Assembly: GCA_019119815.1 (NCBI GenBank)
Contig: DWWH01000087.1
Coordinates: forward strand, 36,235 to 100,234
DNA: 64,000 bases
Reading direction: 5' to 3'
Source: Candidatus Eisenbergiella intestinipullorum
GTDB lineage: Bacteria; Bacillota; Clostridia; Lachnospirales; Lachnospiraceae
Below the pieces are notes generated by a model that was not told where the DNA came from, made no database searches, and saw only the letters and a list, made by a program, of their open reading frames with translations. Shown here piece after piece: positions 1 to 10,741 of the stretch; within the stretch, counting starts at the first letter, position 1, and each line of letters opens with the position of its first letter. The position numbers were made by a program, and so were the translations under genes.

Positions 1-5
1 GGCAT

Positions 6-41
6 AGAAAGAGGCAGACCTTTGATCATCTGCCTCTTTCT
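6..41. terminator. gyrA terminator hairpin
   Basis: A 13-bp inverted repeat (arms AGAAAGAGGCAGA and TCTGCCTCTTTCT) with a 10-nt loop lies about 60 nt beyond the gyrA stop codon. The run of T/C after either arm is short, so it may act as a bidirectional terminator of moderate strength. Its placement at the end of the gyrB-gyrA unit supports the call. Confidence 0.7.
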
Positions 42-100
42 TCCACCCCGGTTCTTTTCAATCCTATGGAATGCTTTTTACCGGATTATGTTCTCCTGTC

Positions 101-2698
101 TTATTCGTCTTCTTCCCCGGAAGCCTCGTCATCTCCGTTCCCGGAAAGTTCTTCCTCGATCAGCTCTTCTTCGGTCAGTTCATCGCCGTCGTTTTCCTCC
201 GGCCCGATCTCTTCCATCGCGTCCTCCGGCTGCTCGAATTCCCGGCTTCCGTCGGATACCTTTTCCCTGACCTTGGCGATCTGGGCCACCTTTACGCCTT
301 CATCCAGATTGATCAGCTTCACGCCCGAGGTAATTCGTCCCAGAATGGAAATATCCTCGGCCCGAAGCTGGATGATCACGCCCTCCGTGGTGATGAGCAT
401 GATCTCATGCTCATCGTTGACCGCCTTGACGCCGACCACATAGCCGGTCTTTTCCGTGATCTTATAGCACTTGACGCCCTTGCCGCCGCGCTTCTGGACG
501 GAAAATTCGTTCAGCTCCGTGCGCTTGCCCATGCCATTTTCGGAAACGATCAGCAGGCATTCTCCCTGGCTGTCCAGCTGCATGCCGATGATCTCGTCTC
601 CATCGTCCAGGTTCATGCCGATTACGCCCATGGAGGAACGTCCGGTCGCCCGCACGTCCGTTTCATTAAAGCGGATGCACATGCCGTGCTTCGTCACCAG
701 GAAGATCTCTGTATCTGCATCGGTGATCTTCACCTCGATCAGCTCGTCGTCGTCCCTGAGAACAATGGCCGCAAGGCCGTTCTTTCTCACATTGCTGTAT
801 TCCACAACGGGCGTTTTCTTCACGATGCCGTTTCGGGTCACCATGAACAGATTCTTGTTATCCTCATAGTCCTTCACCGGAATGATGGCTGAAATCTTTT
901 CTCCGGGTGAAAGCTGCAGCAGGTTGATGATGGCCGTTCCTCTCGCGGTCCTTCCCGCCTCCGGAATCTCATAGGCCTTCAGGCGGTACACCCGTCCGTA
1001 ATTGGTGAAGAACATCACATAGTGATGGGTAGTCGTCATCAGCAGGTCGGCAATGAAATCGTCCTCAATGGTCTGCATGCCCTTGATTCCCTTGCCGCCC
1101 CGGTTCTGCGCCTTGAAATTGTCCACGGTCATCCGTTTGATATATCCAAGATTGGTCATGGCGATGATGGTATTCTGTCTGGGGACCATATCCTCCATGC
1201 TGATGTCCACTTCGTCATAACCTATTTTGCTTCTTCTGTCGTCACCGTATTTGATGCCGATGATGGAAATTTCTTCCCGTATCACGCCGAGCAGCAGCTT
1301 TTCATCTCCCAGGATCGCTTTCAGTTCTGCGATTCTGGCAAGCAGCTCCTTGTGCTCGTTTTCCAGCTTCTCTCTTTCCAGACCGGTGAGAGCGCGCAGC
1401 CTCATGTCCACGATGGCCTGGGCCTGGGCGTCGGAAAGCTCGAAGCGGTTCATCAGGCTTTCCTTGGCGATCTGGGTGGTACGGCTGGAACGGATGATGT
1501 GAATCACCTCATCGATGTGATCCAGCGCGATCAGCAGTCCCTGTAAAATGTGATCCCTTTCCTCCGCCTTGTTGAGATCATATTTCGTCCTTCTGGTGAC
1601 CACATCCTCCTGATGCTTCAGATAAAGCTTGAGCATTTCCAGAAGGTTCAGGATTTTCGGCTCATTGTTCACCAGCGCCAGCATGATGACGCCGAAGGTA
1701 TCCTGCATCTGCGTATGCTTGTACAGGCGGTTTAACACCACATTGGCATTGGCGTCCCGGCGCAGCTCGATCACCACGCGGGTTCCTTCCCTGTTGGATT
1801 CATCCCGCAGGTCGGTGATGCCGTCGATCTTTTTCTCCTTGTGAAGCTCGGCGATCTTCTCGATCAGCCGGGCCTTGTTCACCATGTAGGGAAGCTCGGT
1901 CACGATGATCTGGCTCTTTCCATTGGGAAGGGTTTCGATATTGGTTACCGCTCTCACGCGGATTTTTCCCCGGCCGGTACGGTAAGCCTGTTCGCAGCCT
2001 CTGGTTCCGAGGATGACTCCCCCAGTGGGAAAATCGGGGGCCTTTACCAGAGAAAGCACCTCTTCAATATCCGTATCCCGATCCTCGTTCACCCGGTTGT
2101 CAATGATCTTCACCACGGCGTTTATCACCTCGCGCAGGTTGTGCGGCGGGATATTGGTCGCCATTCCCACGGCGATTCCGCTGGTTCCGTTCACCAGAAG
2201 ATTCGGGTAACGGCTGGGAAGGACCACGGGCTCTTTTTCTGTCTCATCGAAGTTGGGAACAAAGTCTACGGTATCCTTGTTGATGTCCGCGAGCATCTCC
2301 ATGGAGATCTTGGACAGCCTGGCTTCGGTGTAACGCATGGCAGCCGCGCCGTCCCCGTCCTCGGATCCGAAGTTTCCGTGTCCGTCCACAAGCGGATAAC
2401 GGGTAGACCATTCCTGCGCCATATTGACCAGCGCTCCGTAAATGGAGCTGTCTCCGTGGGGATGATATTTACCCATGGTATCACCGACGATACGGGCACA
2501 TTTTCTGTGCGGCTTATCCGGGCCGTTGTTCAGCTCGATCATGGAATAAAGCACGCGCCTCTGCACCGGCTTCAGACCATCTCTCACATCCGGAAGCGCT
2601 CTGGATGCGATGACGCTCATGGCGTAGTCGATATAGGAATTTTCCATGGTCTCCTTTAAGTCTACGTCATGAATTTTATCAAAAATATTATCTTCCAT
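101..2698 (-). CDS. gyrA: DNA gyrase subunit A
   Basis: ATP-dependent type II topoisomerase A subunit; it cuts and rejoins DNA to introduce negative supercoils. 865 aa, the usual length. The catalytic tyrosine is Y123 in [10 protein letters not shown]. The quinolone-determining segment [12 protein letters not shown] carries Ser84 (E. coli Ser83) but Gly88 where E. coli has Asp87. The GyrA box QNRGGKG lies in the C-terminal propeller, a related QKRGGKG occurs further on, and the protein ends in a strongly acidic tail of about 45 residues. It starts behind AAGGAG, 82 nt after gyrB, so the two form one transcription unit. Confidence 0.98.
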   Translation of the reverse strand: MEDNIFDKIHDVDLKETMENSYIDYAMSVIASRALPDVRDGLKPVQRRVLYSMIELNNGPDKPHRKCARIVGDTMGKYHPHGDSSIYGALVNMAQEWSTRYPLVDGHGNFGSEDGDGAAAMRYTEARLSKISMEMLADINKDTVDFVPNFDETEKEPVVLPSRYPNLLVNGTSGIAVGMATNIPPHNLREVINAVVKIIDNRVNEDRDTDIEEVLSLVKAPDFPTGGVILGTRGCEQAYRTGRGKIRVRAVTNIETLPNGKSQIIVTELPYMVNKARLIEKIAELHKEKKIDGITDLRDESNREGTRVVIELRRDANANVVLNRLYKHTQMQDTFGVIMLALVNNEPKILNLLEMLKLYLKHQEDVVTRRTKYDLNKAEERDHILQGLLIALDHIDEVIHIIRSSRTTQIAKESLMNRFELSDAQAQAIVDMRLRALTGLEREKLENEHKELLARIAELKAILGDEKLLLGVIREEISIIGIKYGDDRRSKIGYDEVDISMEDMVPRQNTIIAMTNLGYIKRMTVDNFKAQNRGGKGIKGMQTIEDDFIADLLMTTTHHYVMFFTNYGRVYRLKAYEIPEAGRTARGTAIINLLQLSPGEKISAIIPVKDYEDNKNLFMVTRNGIVKKTPVVEYSNVRKNGLAAIVLRDDDELIEVKITDADTEIFLVTKHGMCIRFNETDVRATGRSSMGVIGMNLDDGDEIIGMQLDSQGECLLIVSENGMGKRTELNEFSVQKRGGKGVKCYKITEKTGYVVGVKAVNDEHEIMLITTEGVIIQLRAEDISILGRITSGVKLINLDEGVKVAQIAKVREKVSDGSREFEQPEDAMEEIGPEENDGDELTEEELIEEELSGNGDDEASGEEDE

Positions 2699-2780
2699 GT
2701 CTGCTCCTTCTCATGCTGCATTTCAGGCAGGCTGCGCCGGAATCCGTGTCGGCGTGTCAGCCCGCTGCCGCTCCCGTCCG

Positions 2781-4880
<2,100 letters not shown>

Positions 4881-4938
4881 TCATTTTTTCCTTCTGTGGG
4901 ATTTCAAAAACGAAAAATGTTCATAAAAAATCAGTTTC

Positions 4939-4967
4939 AGTATAGCATAAATCCGGGTTATCCACAA
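4939..4967 (-). promoter_or_regulatory. predicted gyrB promoter overlapped by a DnaA box
   Basis: Read on the minus strand: TTGTGG (4962-4967), 17-bp spacer, TATACT (4939-4944). A perfect DnaA box, TTATCCACA, lies at 4958-4966 on the plus strand and covers nearly all of the -35 element. DnaA binding here would be expected to compete with RNA polymerase. The promoter is inferred from sequence only; the -35 is a weak match. Confidence 0.55.
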
Positions 4968-5010
4968 TAAAAAAATCCAATGTGTCTTTCCCCCGATCTT
5001 CCGCAGGCTG

Positions 5011-5036
5011 CTGTTCACTGGCAAGCCAGCGAACAA
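5011..5036. repeat. small hairpin repeat, family C copy 1
   Basis: The 20-nt core TTCACTGGCAAGCCAGCGAA (5014-5033) is a near-perfect hairpin and recurs with one change at 15771-15790. It sits in the 316-bp gyrB-recF gap. Downstream, the last bases of recF repeat the start of the element (CTGCAGTTCACTG against CTGCTGTTCACTG), a possible degenerate duplication. The rest of the gap holds only the gyrB promoter. Confidence 0.6.
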
Positions 5037-5046
5037 TATCTGCAGT

Positions 5047-6159
5047 TCACTGACAGTCCTCCGGATGACCGTTACGGGTCTGCACCGCAACCTGTCCCTT
5101 TGACACATGAAAGACCCTGTTGATCTCAAACCGGCTGTTGACGAATTCGTCCAGACCGGTGCAGGTAACAATGGTCTGAACGTCTCCGATGCTGTTCAGA
5201 AGATAGTTCTGCCGGCTGCTGTCCAGCTCGGAAAGCACATCATCCAGAAGAAGAAGGGGCGTGTCCTTTGTCACCCGCTTTACCAGTTCGATCTCCGAAA
5301 GCTTCAGAGAAAGTGCGGCTGTGCGCTGCTGTCCCTGCGAACCGAACCGCCGGATGTCGATGCCGTTTGCCGCAAAGGCAAAATCATCCCGATGCGGCCC
5401 TGTGGTGGTCTGCTTAAGACGGATGTCCCGTTCCCGGTTTTTTTTCATCCGATCTTCTATTTCATCCTCTTTCACATGGGGTTCATAAATCACCTCAAGC
5501 CTTTCCTTCCCGCCTGAAAGGCTTTCATGAACCTCACGGATGATGCTGTCCAGCTCCTGCGCAAAGGCGGTCCTTCTTCGGATGATCCGTTTCGCATAAC
5601 CCGCAAGCTGCATGTCCCAGACATCCAGCGTTCCGGCAAGCTCCGGCTGAAAGGAAATATCCTTCAAAAGCCGGTTTCTCTGATTGACGATCTTATTGTA
5701 GCTGTTCAAGTCCCGCAGATAGACCGGATCCAGCTGACACAGCTCCATATCCACGAACCGTCTTCTTTCTGCCGGCCCATTTTTGATGATGGACAGATCC
5801 TCCGGCGAGAAAAAGACCACGTTCATCACACCGAGAAGCTGGGAGGCCCGCTTCAGCTTCTGCCCGTCGATGGCGATCCCCTTGGACCCGTTCTTTCTCA
5901 GGTGCATGTCGATGCGGACCTCGTCTCCCTTTTTGTCCAGAAAAATACGGATGTGAGCCTCCTGTTCCTCAAAAGCCACGATGTCCTTATCCTTCGTTCC
6001 CCGGTGGGATCTGGTCGTGGCACACAGATAAATGGCCTCCAGGATATTGGTTTTTCCCTGTGCGTTGTCTCCGTACAGAATATTCGTTTTTTTATCAAAA
6101 TTCATATCAAGAAGCTGAAAATTTCTGAAATTGGACAGCTCCAGTGATTTGATAACCAT
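5047..6159 (-). CDS. recF: DNA replication and repair protein RecF
   Basis: SMC-like ATPase that loads RecA at single-strand gaps. 370 aa. N-terminal LSNFRNFQLLDMNF, Walker A GDNAQGKT near residue 30, ABC-type signature GSQGQQRTAALSLKLSE and Walker B LLLLDDVLSELD are all present. It lies 10 nt after yaaA, in the conserved dnaA-dnaN-yaaA-recF-gyrB order, and starts behind GAGGG. It is probably cotranscribed with dnaN and yaaA. Confidence 0.97.
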   Translation of the reverse strand: MVIKSLELSNFRNFQLLDMNFDKKTNILYGDNAQGKTNILEAIYLCATTRSHRGTKDKDIVAFEEQEAHIRIFLDKKGDEVRIDMHLRKNGSKGIAIDGQKLKRASQLLGVMNVVFFSPEDLSIIKNGPAERRRFVDMELCQLDPVYLRDLNSYNKIVNQRNRLLKDISFQPELAGTLDVWDMQLAGYAKRIIRRRTAFAQELDSIIREVHESLSGGKERLEVIYEPHVKEDEIEDRMKKNRERDIRLKQTTTGPHRDDFAFAANGIDIRRFGSQGQQRTAALSLKLSEIELVKRVTKDTPLLLLDDVLSELDSSRQNYLLNSIGDVQTIVTCTGLDEFVNSRFEINRVFHVSKGQVAVQTRNGHPEDCQ

Positions 6160-6168
6160 TCACAGCCC

Positions 6169-6384
6169 TCACTCGATCTTCAGCGTATTTCCCTGATATT
6201 CCACCACATCTCCGGGAAAAAGCTTCTTTCCCCGCTGAAGCTCTACGGCCCCGTTTACTTTTACCAGTCCGTCCTGGACAGCATATTTGGCATCCACTCC
6301 TGACTCCGCAAGTCCGGCTGCCTTCAATACCTGCCCCAGCTTGATATGCTCGTCCTTGATATGAAAAGTCTGGATCTCGCTCAT
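6169..6384 (-). CDS. yaaA: S4-domain RNA-binding protein YaaA (RlbA-like)
   Basis: Small (71 aa) protein made of a single S4 RNA-binding fold: helix pair LGQVLKAAGLAESGVDAKY followed by the strand-turn VQDGLVKVNGAVELQRGKK and GDVVEYQG. Orthologues sit between dnaN and recF in most Firmicutes, as here, and are linked by family knowledge to ribosome assembly. Start at GAGGAAAAACATG. Confidence 0.93.
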   Translation of the reverse strand: MSEIQTFHIKDEHIKLGQVLKAAGLAESGVDAKYAVQDGLVKVNGAVELQRGKKLFPGDVVEYQGNTLKIE

Positions 6385-6411
6385 GTTTTTCCTCTTTTCT
6401 GCATGCTCTTC

Positions 6412-6442
6412 CTGCGGGGAAAGAAAGATTTTTTCCCCGCAG
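6412..6442. other. intercistronic hairpin dnaN-yaaA
   Basis: Arms CTGCGGGGA and TCCCCGCAG form a GC-rich stem between dnaN and yaaA. In the minus-strand transcript no U-run follows, so it looks like an RNA processing or stabilising hairpin rather than a terminator. Confidence 0.4.
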
Positions 6443-6468
6443 AGTTCCGTCCTGTTCTTACGGCCGTA

Positions 6469-7578
6469 TCAGGCTACTGCTGTGAAGTTCACCGGAAGGA
6501 TCAGGTAAATATAGCTGTTTTCATCATCCCGGATGAAACAGGGAGCCTTGGGATTTACCAGATAAATGGTAATCGTTTCATCATCAATCACGCGCAGGGC
6601 ATCAATCAGGAATCTGGGATTGAATCCGATCATCAGATCCTTTCCCAGCTTCTCAATGTCAATCTCTTCATCCATGCTTCCCACGGTGGAATTGATCTTT
6701 AACTCCATCGCATGATCGGTGATATTGATGATGATGGGTTTTTTGTCGCCTTCCTTGATGAGCAGGGTTGCGCGGTCGATACAGTCAAGGAGCTCTTTTT
6801 TGTTGATGGAGACTTTTGTCTCATAATCGCTGGAAAGCATCTGATCGATCTTGAAGTATTCTCCTTCGATCAGCCTGGATACCACTGTCGTATTGTCAAA
6901 TTCAAAGACGATATGTTTATCGGTGAAGAAGATGGTCACATCTCTGTCCGCATCACCGCTTAAGATCTTGCTGATCTCGTTCAGTGTCTTTCCGGGAACG
7001 ATCACTTTTCTGGCCGGATAACTTTCTTTCAGAGCGATCTTGCGGATGGAAATGCGGTGTCCGTCCAGGGAAGCTACACGCAGGGTATCTTCGTTGATCT
7101 CAAACAGTTCACCGCTCATGATCCGGTTGCTGTCATTATCCGAGATGGAAAAAATGGTCTGCCGGATGACTTCCTTCAGGGTAAACTGTGAAAGCAGGAT
7201 GGAATCATTGCGTTCGATCACGGGGAGATAGGAAAAATCCTCTCCGGATTTGCCGATGATATTGAATTTCGCCTTTTCACAGGTGATACAGGTATTGAAG
7301 TTGGCATCTGTGGTAATGGTAATGTCATTATCGGGAAGCTTCCGGACAATATCCAGAAAGATCTTTGCATCCAAAGCGATGATTCCCTTTTCCAGGATCT
7401 CTCCTTCAATGATGGTTTCGATGCCGAGCTCCATATCATTGGCGGTCAGCTTGATCTGTCCCTGTGTGGAGTCGATCAGAATGCATTCCAGGATGGACAT
7501 GGTGGTTTTATTGGGGACGGCCTTGGATACGACCTGAAGACCGTTCAGCAGATTTCCTTTGGAACAGACTAATTTCAT
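6469..7578 (-). CDS. dnaN: DNA polymerase III sliding clamp (beta subunit)
   Basis: Ring-shaped processivity clamp, 369 aa from the chosen start. The first domain MKLVCSKGNLLNGLQVVSKA and the C-terminal YLILPV, expected of a clamp, are present. I chose the ATG at 7578 because it matches the family N-terminus; an in-frame ATG at 7608 (MNSQKGVYAQ-) also has GGAGGT about 11 nt upstream and cannot be excluded. It follows dnaA across the AT-rich part of oriC. Confidence 0.95.
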   Translation of the reverse strand: MKLVCSKGNLLNGLQVVSKAVPNKTTMSILECILIDSTQGQIKLTANDMELGIETIIEGEILEKGIIALDAKIFLDIVRKLPDNDITITTDANFNTCITCEKAKFNIIGKSGEDFSYLPVIERNDSILLSQFTLKEVIRQTIFSISDNDSNRIMSGELFEINEDTLRVASLDGHRISIRKIALKESYPARKVIVPGKTLNEISKILSGDADRDVTIFFTDKHIVFEFDNTTVVSRLIEGEYFKIDQMLSSDYETKVSINKKELLDCIDRATLLIKEGDKKPIIINITDHAMELKINSTVGSMDEEIDIEKLGKDLMIGFNPRFLIDALRVIDDETITIYLVNPKAPCFIRDDENSYIYLILPVNFTAVA

Positions 7579-7611
7579 TTGTGCATAAACTCCCTTCTGT
7601 GAATTCACATC

Positions 7612-7904
7612 GTGCCGGGAACCTCCCGGCTTCGGGCGCGGGCGCGCCAGGTAATATATAAATATAATTATTTAGTAATCTTATTAATAGGGGCTGTCAA
7701 TATGTGGATAACTGTTCCAAACCCGCCAGGAGCCCGGTTATCCACATGGAATAACCTGTTAACAACCTCCGGATGGGCTGAGGTTAATTCTGAGGTTATT
7801 CACGGCGGTTTTTCGGAGGAGTTTTCCACATTCAGACCGGTTCTGAAGCTGTTCACAGCCTTTCCCCAGCCCTTTAACAGGCCGTCAACCGTTCATGAAC
7901 AAAG
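7612..7904. other. oriC, dnaA-dnaN segment (incC-like) with candidate unwinding element
   Basis: This 300-bp gap has perfect DnaA boxes at 7703-7711 (minus) and 7738-7746 (plus), plus TTATACACA at 7905-7913 overlapping the dnaA stop. An extremely AT-rich tract occupies 7651-7690. On the minus strand the 7703 box reads towards the AT tract through a short C-rich stretch and then TATTAATAAG, which resembles the GC-cluster plus DnaA-trio layout known from Bacillus subtilis. A GC-rich hairpin (GCCGGG/CCCGGC, 7615-7630) lies at the dnaN end. Confidence 0.8.
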
Positions 7905-9275
7905 TTATACACATATTTTCTTTTTGATGATCTCGATGTTGTTCTTCAGCTCTTCATTGGAAGACAGCTCGTCCGCGATCTTGTTCGCTCCGTGAATGAC
8001 AGTGGTATGATCCTTTTTGCCGAGGAGCTTTCCGATGTTGGCAAGAGAAGTTTCCGTCAGGTCACGGCACAGATACATGACCACCTGCCGGGGAAGAACG
8101 AATTCCGAGTTCCTCTTCTTGGAGGTGATGTCTTCCGGACTGACGCCGTAGTGCTCTGCCACCACGCGGATGATGAGTTCCGGCGTGATCTTGTCGGGTC
8201 TGTCCGGGTTGATGATGTCCTTCAGTGCGTCTTCGGCCAGCTCAAGCGTGATCTCCGGCTGGTTTTCGATCTTGGATTTGGCGATGATCCGGTTGAAAGC
8301 GCCTTCCAGTTCCCGAATGTTGGATTTGATATTGGTGGCGATATACTGGAAGATGGAGTCGTCGATCTTTTTGTCGTAATTTTCCGCATTTTTCCGTAAG
8401 ATCGCCATCCTGGTTTCATAGTCCGGCGGCTGGATGTCTGCGATCAGGCCCCATTCAAACCGGGAGCGGAAGCGCTCATCCAGAGTTTCCATCTCCTTCG
8501 GCGGCTTATCGGAGGACAGGACGATTTGTTTTCCGGCGCCGTGCAGCACGTTAAAGGTGTGGAAAAATTCCTCCTGCGTGCTTTCTTTTCCTATTATAAA
8601 TTGAATATCGTCGATCATGAGCACGTCCACAGTCCGGTACTTGTCCCGCAGGTTGGTCATGGCAGCAGCGTTTCCGCCACGGATGGAATCGATCACTTCG
8701 TTGGTGAAGGATTCGGAAGTGACGTAGATCACCTTCATGTCGGGATTTTTCTCCAGCACAAAATGCCCGATGGAGTGCATCAGGTGGGTTTTTCCAAGAC
8801 CGGCTCCTCCGTAAAGATAGAGCGGATTGTAGGCTTCTCCCGGAGATTCGGCGACCGCCAGAGAGGCGGAATGGGCGAATTTGTTGTTGCTTCCCACGAC
8901 AAAGGTGTCGAATTTGTACTTGGGATTCAGATTCGCATTTTCATAATTGATATTATAGACGGGATTGAAGGGGGTCTTCAGGTCTTCCTCCTGTGCGGCC
9001 TCCTTCTTTTTTGCGTCTTTTTCCAGTATAAAGGCAATCTCATATTCATGATCCATCATTTCGGAGATGATCACGTGGAAAAAGTCCTTATATTTGGAAG
9101 AAATGTAATTGAGCGCATGGGACTGATCGGACGGGATCAGAATGGTGACCACATCATCCTGAACGTCGAAAAACCGTAAGGGTTCCACCCATGTGTGAAA
9201 AGAAACGTCGGAGAGATCGTACTCTCTGCGGATATTTTCCTTAATTTCGTCCCATTTATCCCCAATTGACTGCAT
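7905..9275 (-). CDS. dnaA: chromosomal replication initiator protein DnaA
   Basis: AAA+ initiator that binds DnaA boxes and melts oriC. 456 aa. Domain I spans about residues 1-85, a charged linker follows, Walker A GGAGLGKT is at 156-163, Walker B is VLMIDDIQF, and the C-terminal DNA-binding signature is GKKDHTTVIHGANKI. Starts behind AGGAGGT. DnaA-box clusters lie on both sides, consistent with autoregulation. Confidence 0.99.
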   Translation of the reverse strand: MQSIGDKWDEIKENIRREYDLSDVSFHTWVEPLRFFDVQDDVVTILIPSDQSHALNYISSKYKDFFHVIISEMMDHEYEIAFILEKDAKKKEAAQEEDLKTPFNPVYNINYENANLNPKYKFDTFVVGSNNKFAHSASLAVAESPGEAYNPLYLYGGAGLGKTHLMHSIGHFVLEKNPDMKVIYVTSESFTNEVIDSIRGGNAAAMTNLRDKYRTVDVLMIDDIQFIIGKESTQEEFFHTFNVLHGAGKQIVLSSDKPPKEMETLDERFRSRFEWGLIADIQPPDYETRMAILRKNAENYDKKIDDSIFQYIATNIKSNIRELEGAFNRIIAKSKIENQPEITLELAEDALKDIINPDRPDKITPELIIRVVAEHYGVSPEDITSKKRNSEFVLPRQVVMYLCRDLTETSLANIGKLLGKKDHTTVIHGANKIADELSSNEELKNNIEIIKKKICV

Positions 9276-9300
9276 TTCTGAACCTCCTGTAGGGTATTTC

Positions 9301-9640
9301 CTTATGTGGAAAATACGTCTACCTTATCTTACTCTAAAAGACAGCAAATATCAAATGTTAATTCTGGGGATAAGTTTTTTCCACATTGTGTGAAAATGAG
9401 GGGGAGTTATCAACAGAAATTCTGATTTTGATGTGTAAATGTGGATAAGTGGAAATAAGCCATCAACATTTACACATGCACATAAAATGGGACTTTTCAT
9501 CTCATTTCCTGTGGAAAAGGGGGTGGAAAACCTCAAGTTATCCACAAGTTATACACAAATTGTGGATAAGATTTCGAGCGGTGGACAATTTTGTTTTCAG
9601 AATGTGGATGTTTTTGGGGCTACCAGATGTTGTAGATAAA
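9301..9640. other. oriC, dnaA-rpmH segment (DnaA-box cluster)
   Basis: Perfect 9-mer DnaA boxes occur at 9440-9448 (minus), 9538-9546 (plus) and 9561-9569 (minus). One-mismatch boxes are at 9407-9415 (TTATCAACA), 9549-9557 (TTATACACA) and 9631-9639 (minus). The 9538-9569 trio is tightly packed. Gene polarity switches across this segment, so I take it as the main DnaA assembly platform. Confidence 0.9.
9326..9354 (-). promoter_or_regulatory. predicted dnaA promoter
   Basis: On the minus strand: TTGATA (9349-9354), 17-bp spacer, TAAGAT (9326-9331), about 50 nt before the dnaA start codon. DnaA boxes begin just upstream. Sequence match only. Confidence 0.55.
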
Positions 9641-9737
9641 ATGAAAAATAAGTAACAATATGTTGTATTAGTGAAAACAACGATTTTTTTCAGGTTTTTT
9701 CAGCGTTTTTTTTCCTGGCAAAAATGCGTTTTTTGGC

Positions 9738-9766
9738 TTGACTGACAGGATTTCTTCCTATATAAT
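9738..9766 (+). promoter_or_regulatory. predicted rpmH promoter
   Basis: TTGACT (9738-9743), 17-bp spacer, TATAAT (9761-9766), about 110 nt before rpmH. A close match to the sigma-A consensus. The preceding 9641-9737 is T-rich and holds nothing else I recognise. Confidence 0.8.
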
Positions 9767-9876
9767 CTGAAATGATATTTTCCAACACAGATATTTTGTG
9801 TGCGCGTATCACATCAGACGGCACTGTACCGTGTATGTTTTACGCATATTTTTTGAAATGAAGGAGGTGCAGTTTC

Positions 9877-10011
9877 ATGAAGATGACGTTTCAGCCCAAG
9901 AACAGGCAGAGAAATAAAGTCCACGGCTTCAGAGCCAGAATGAGTACTCCGGGAGGAAGAAAGGTACTGGCAGCAAGAAGAGCAAAGGGAAGAAAGGTAT
10001 TATCCGCATAG
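9877..10011 (+). CDS. rpmH: 50S ribosomal protein L34
   Basis: Very basic 44-aa protein beginning [17 protein letters not shown] and continuing [20 protein letters not shown], the diagnostic L34 pattern. It starts behind AAGGAGGTG and is the first gene of the rightward replication arm. A terminator-like hairpin follows immediately. Confidence 0.98.
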   Translation: MKMTFQPKNRQRNKVHGFRARMSTPGGRKVLAARRAKGRKVLSA

Positions 10012-10036
10012 GCCGCAGCAATGTGGCCTTTTTCTC
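10011..10036 (+). terminator. rpmH terminator or attenuator
   Basis: Stem GGCCGCA/TGTGGCC with loop GCAA, followed by TTTTTCTC, begins at the last base of the rpmH stop codon. It would lower readthrough into rnpA, matching the higher demand for L34. Confidence 0.8.
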
Positions 10037-10097
10037 TTTATGGGCGCAGGCGGGCCCGGAGCACCGCCTGTCCTGGTGAAAAAAGGGTTCCTTCAAG

Positions 10098-10457
10098 ATG
10101 GAATTTTCAGAAAGCTTGAAAAAAAATGAGGATTTCCGCACTGTGTACCGCAAAGGAAGATCCTTTGCAAACCGGTTGTTTGTGATGTATGTGTTGGAAA
10201 ATAACGGCGAGAAAAACAGGGTCGGAATATCCGTGAGCAAAAAGGTCGGAAACAGCGTTGTAAGGCACCATATTACAAGACTGGTTCGGGAAGGCTACCG
10301 GTTGCAGGAAAAGGTATTCAATAGTGGTTTGGATATTGTGATCGTGGCCAGATCGAATGCCGCTTCGGCGTCCTTCAGGGAGGTTGAGAGCGCGCTGCTT
10401 CATTTGGGAAGGCTTCACCGGATCCTGAGGATGTCCGGAAAAGCCGGATCGGATTGA
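10098..10457 (+). CDS. rnpA: ribonuclease P protein component
   Basis: Protein subunit of RNase P, which matures tRNA 5' ends. 119 aa with the N-terminal [21 protein letters not shown] and the central basic signature [21 protein letters not shown]; the usual RNR core is RHHITR here. No good Shine-Dalgarno precedes the ATG, so translation may be modest. Sits in the rpmH-rnpA-yidD-yidC-khpB-mnmE order. Confidence 0.95.
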   Translation: MEFSESLKKNEDFRTVYRKGRSFANRLFVMYVLENNGEKNRVGISVSKKVGNSVVRHHITRLVREGYRLQEKVFNSGLDIVIVARSNAASASFREVESALLHLGRLHRILRMSGKAGSD

Positions 10458-10504
10458 GAGAGCAAATAAAGGGAAGAGGTTTTATCCGGGAAGGAGACTT
10501 GCGC

Positions 10505-10714
10505 ATGAAAGCTCTTCTTATTCTGTGGATCAAAGGCTACAGAAAATATATTTCGCCCATGAAACGGACGAAGTGTCCCTATTTCCCCACCTGCAGCGAA
10601 TACGGGCTGGAAGCGGTGGAAAAATACGGAGCTCTGAAGGGAGGACTGCTCGCCCTTTGGAGGATCATAAGATGCAATCCCTTTTCCAGGGGAGGCTATG
10701 ACCCGGTTCCCTGA
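10505..10714 (+). CDS. yidD: membrane protein insertion efficiency factor YidD
   Basis: 69-aa membrane-associated helper of YidC. The family signature runs from [11 protein letters not shown] through [20 protein letters not shown] and [20 protein letters not shown] to a final DPVP. I chose the ATG at 10505 because AAGGAGA precedes it; an in-frame ATG at 10454 would add 17 residues foreign to the family. 27 nt before yidC. Confidence 0.94.
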   Translation: MKALLILWIKGYRKYISPMKRTKCPYFPTCSEYGLEAVEKYGALKGGLLALWRIIRCNPFSRGGYDPVP

Positions 10715-10741
10715 GGAAACGGGAGAAGGAGGATTTAAGTT

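Noticed and set aside
71..892. Long open frame on the plus strand opposite gyrA
   Set aside because: It is antisense to conserved gyrA codons, has no ribosome site, and its composition is a shadow of the real gene. The same holds for the long frames opposite gyrB (2697-4007), yidC (10415-11758), mnmE (12626-14131) and serS (23130-24254).
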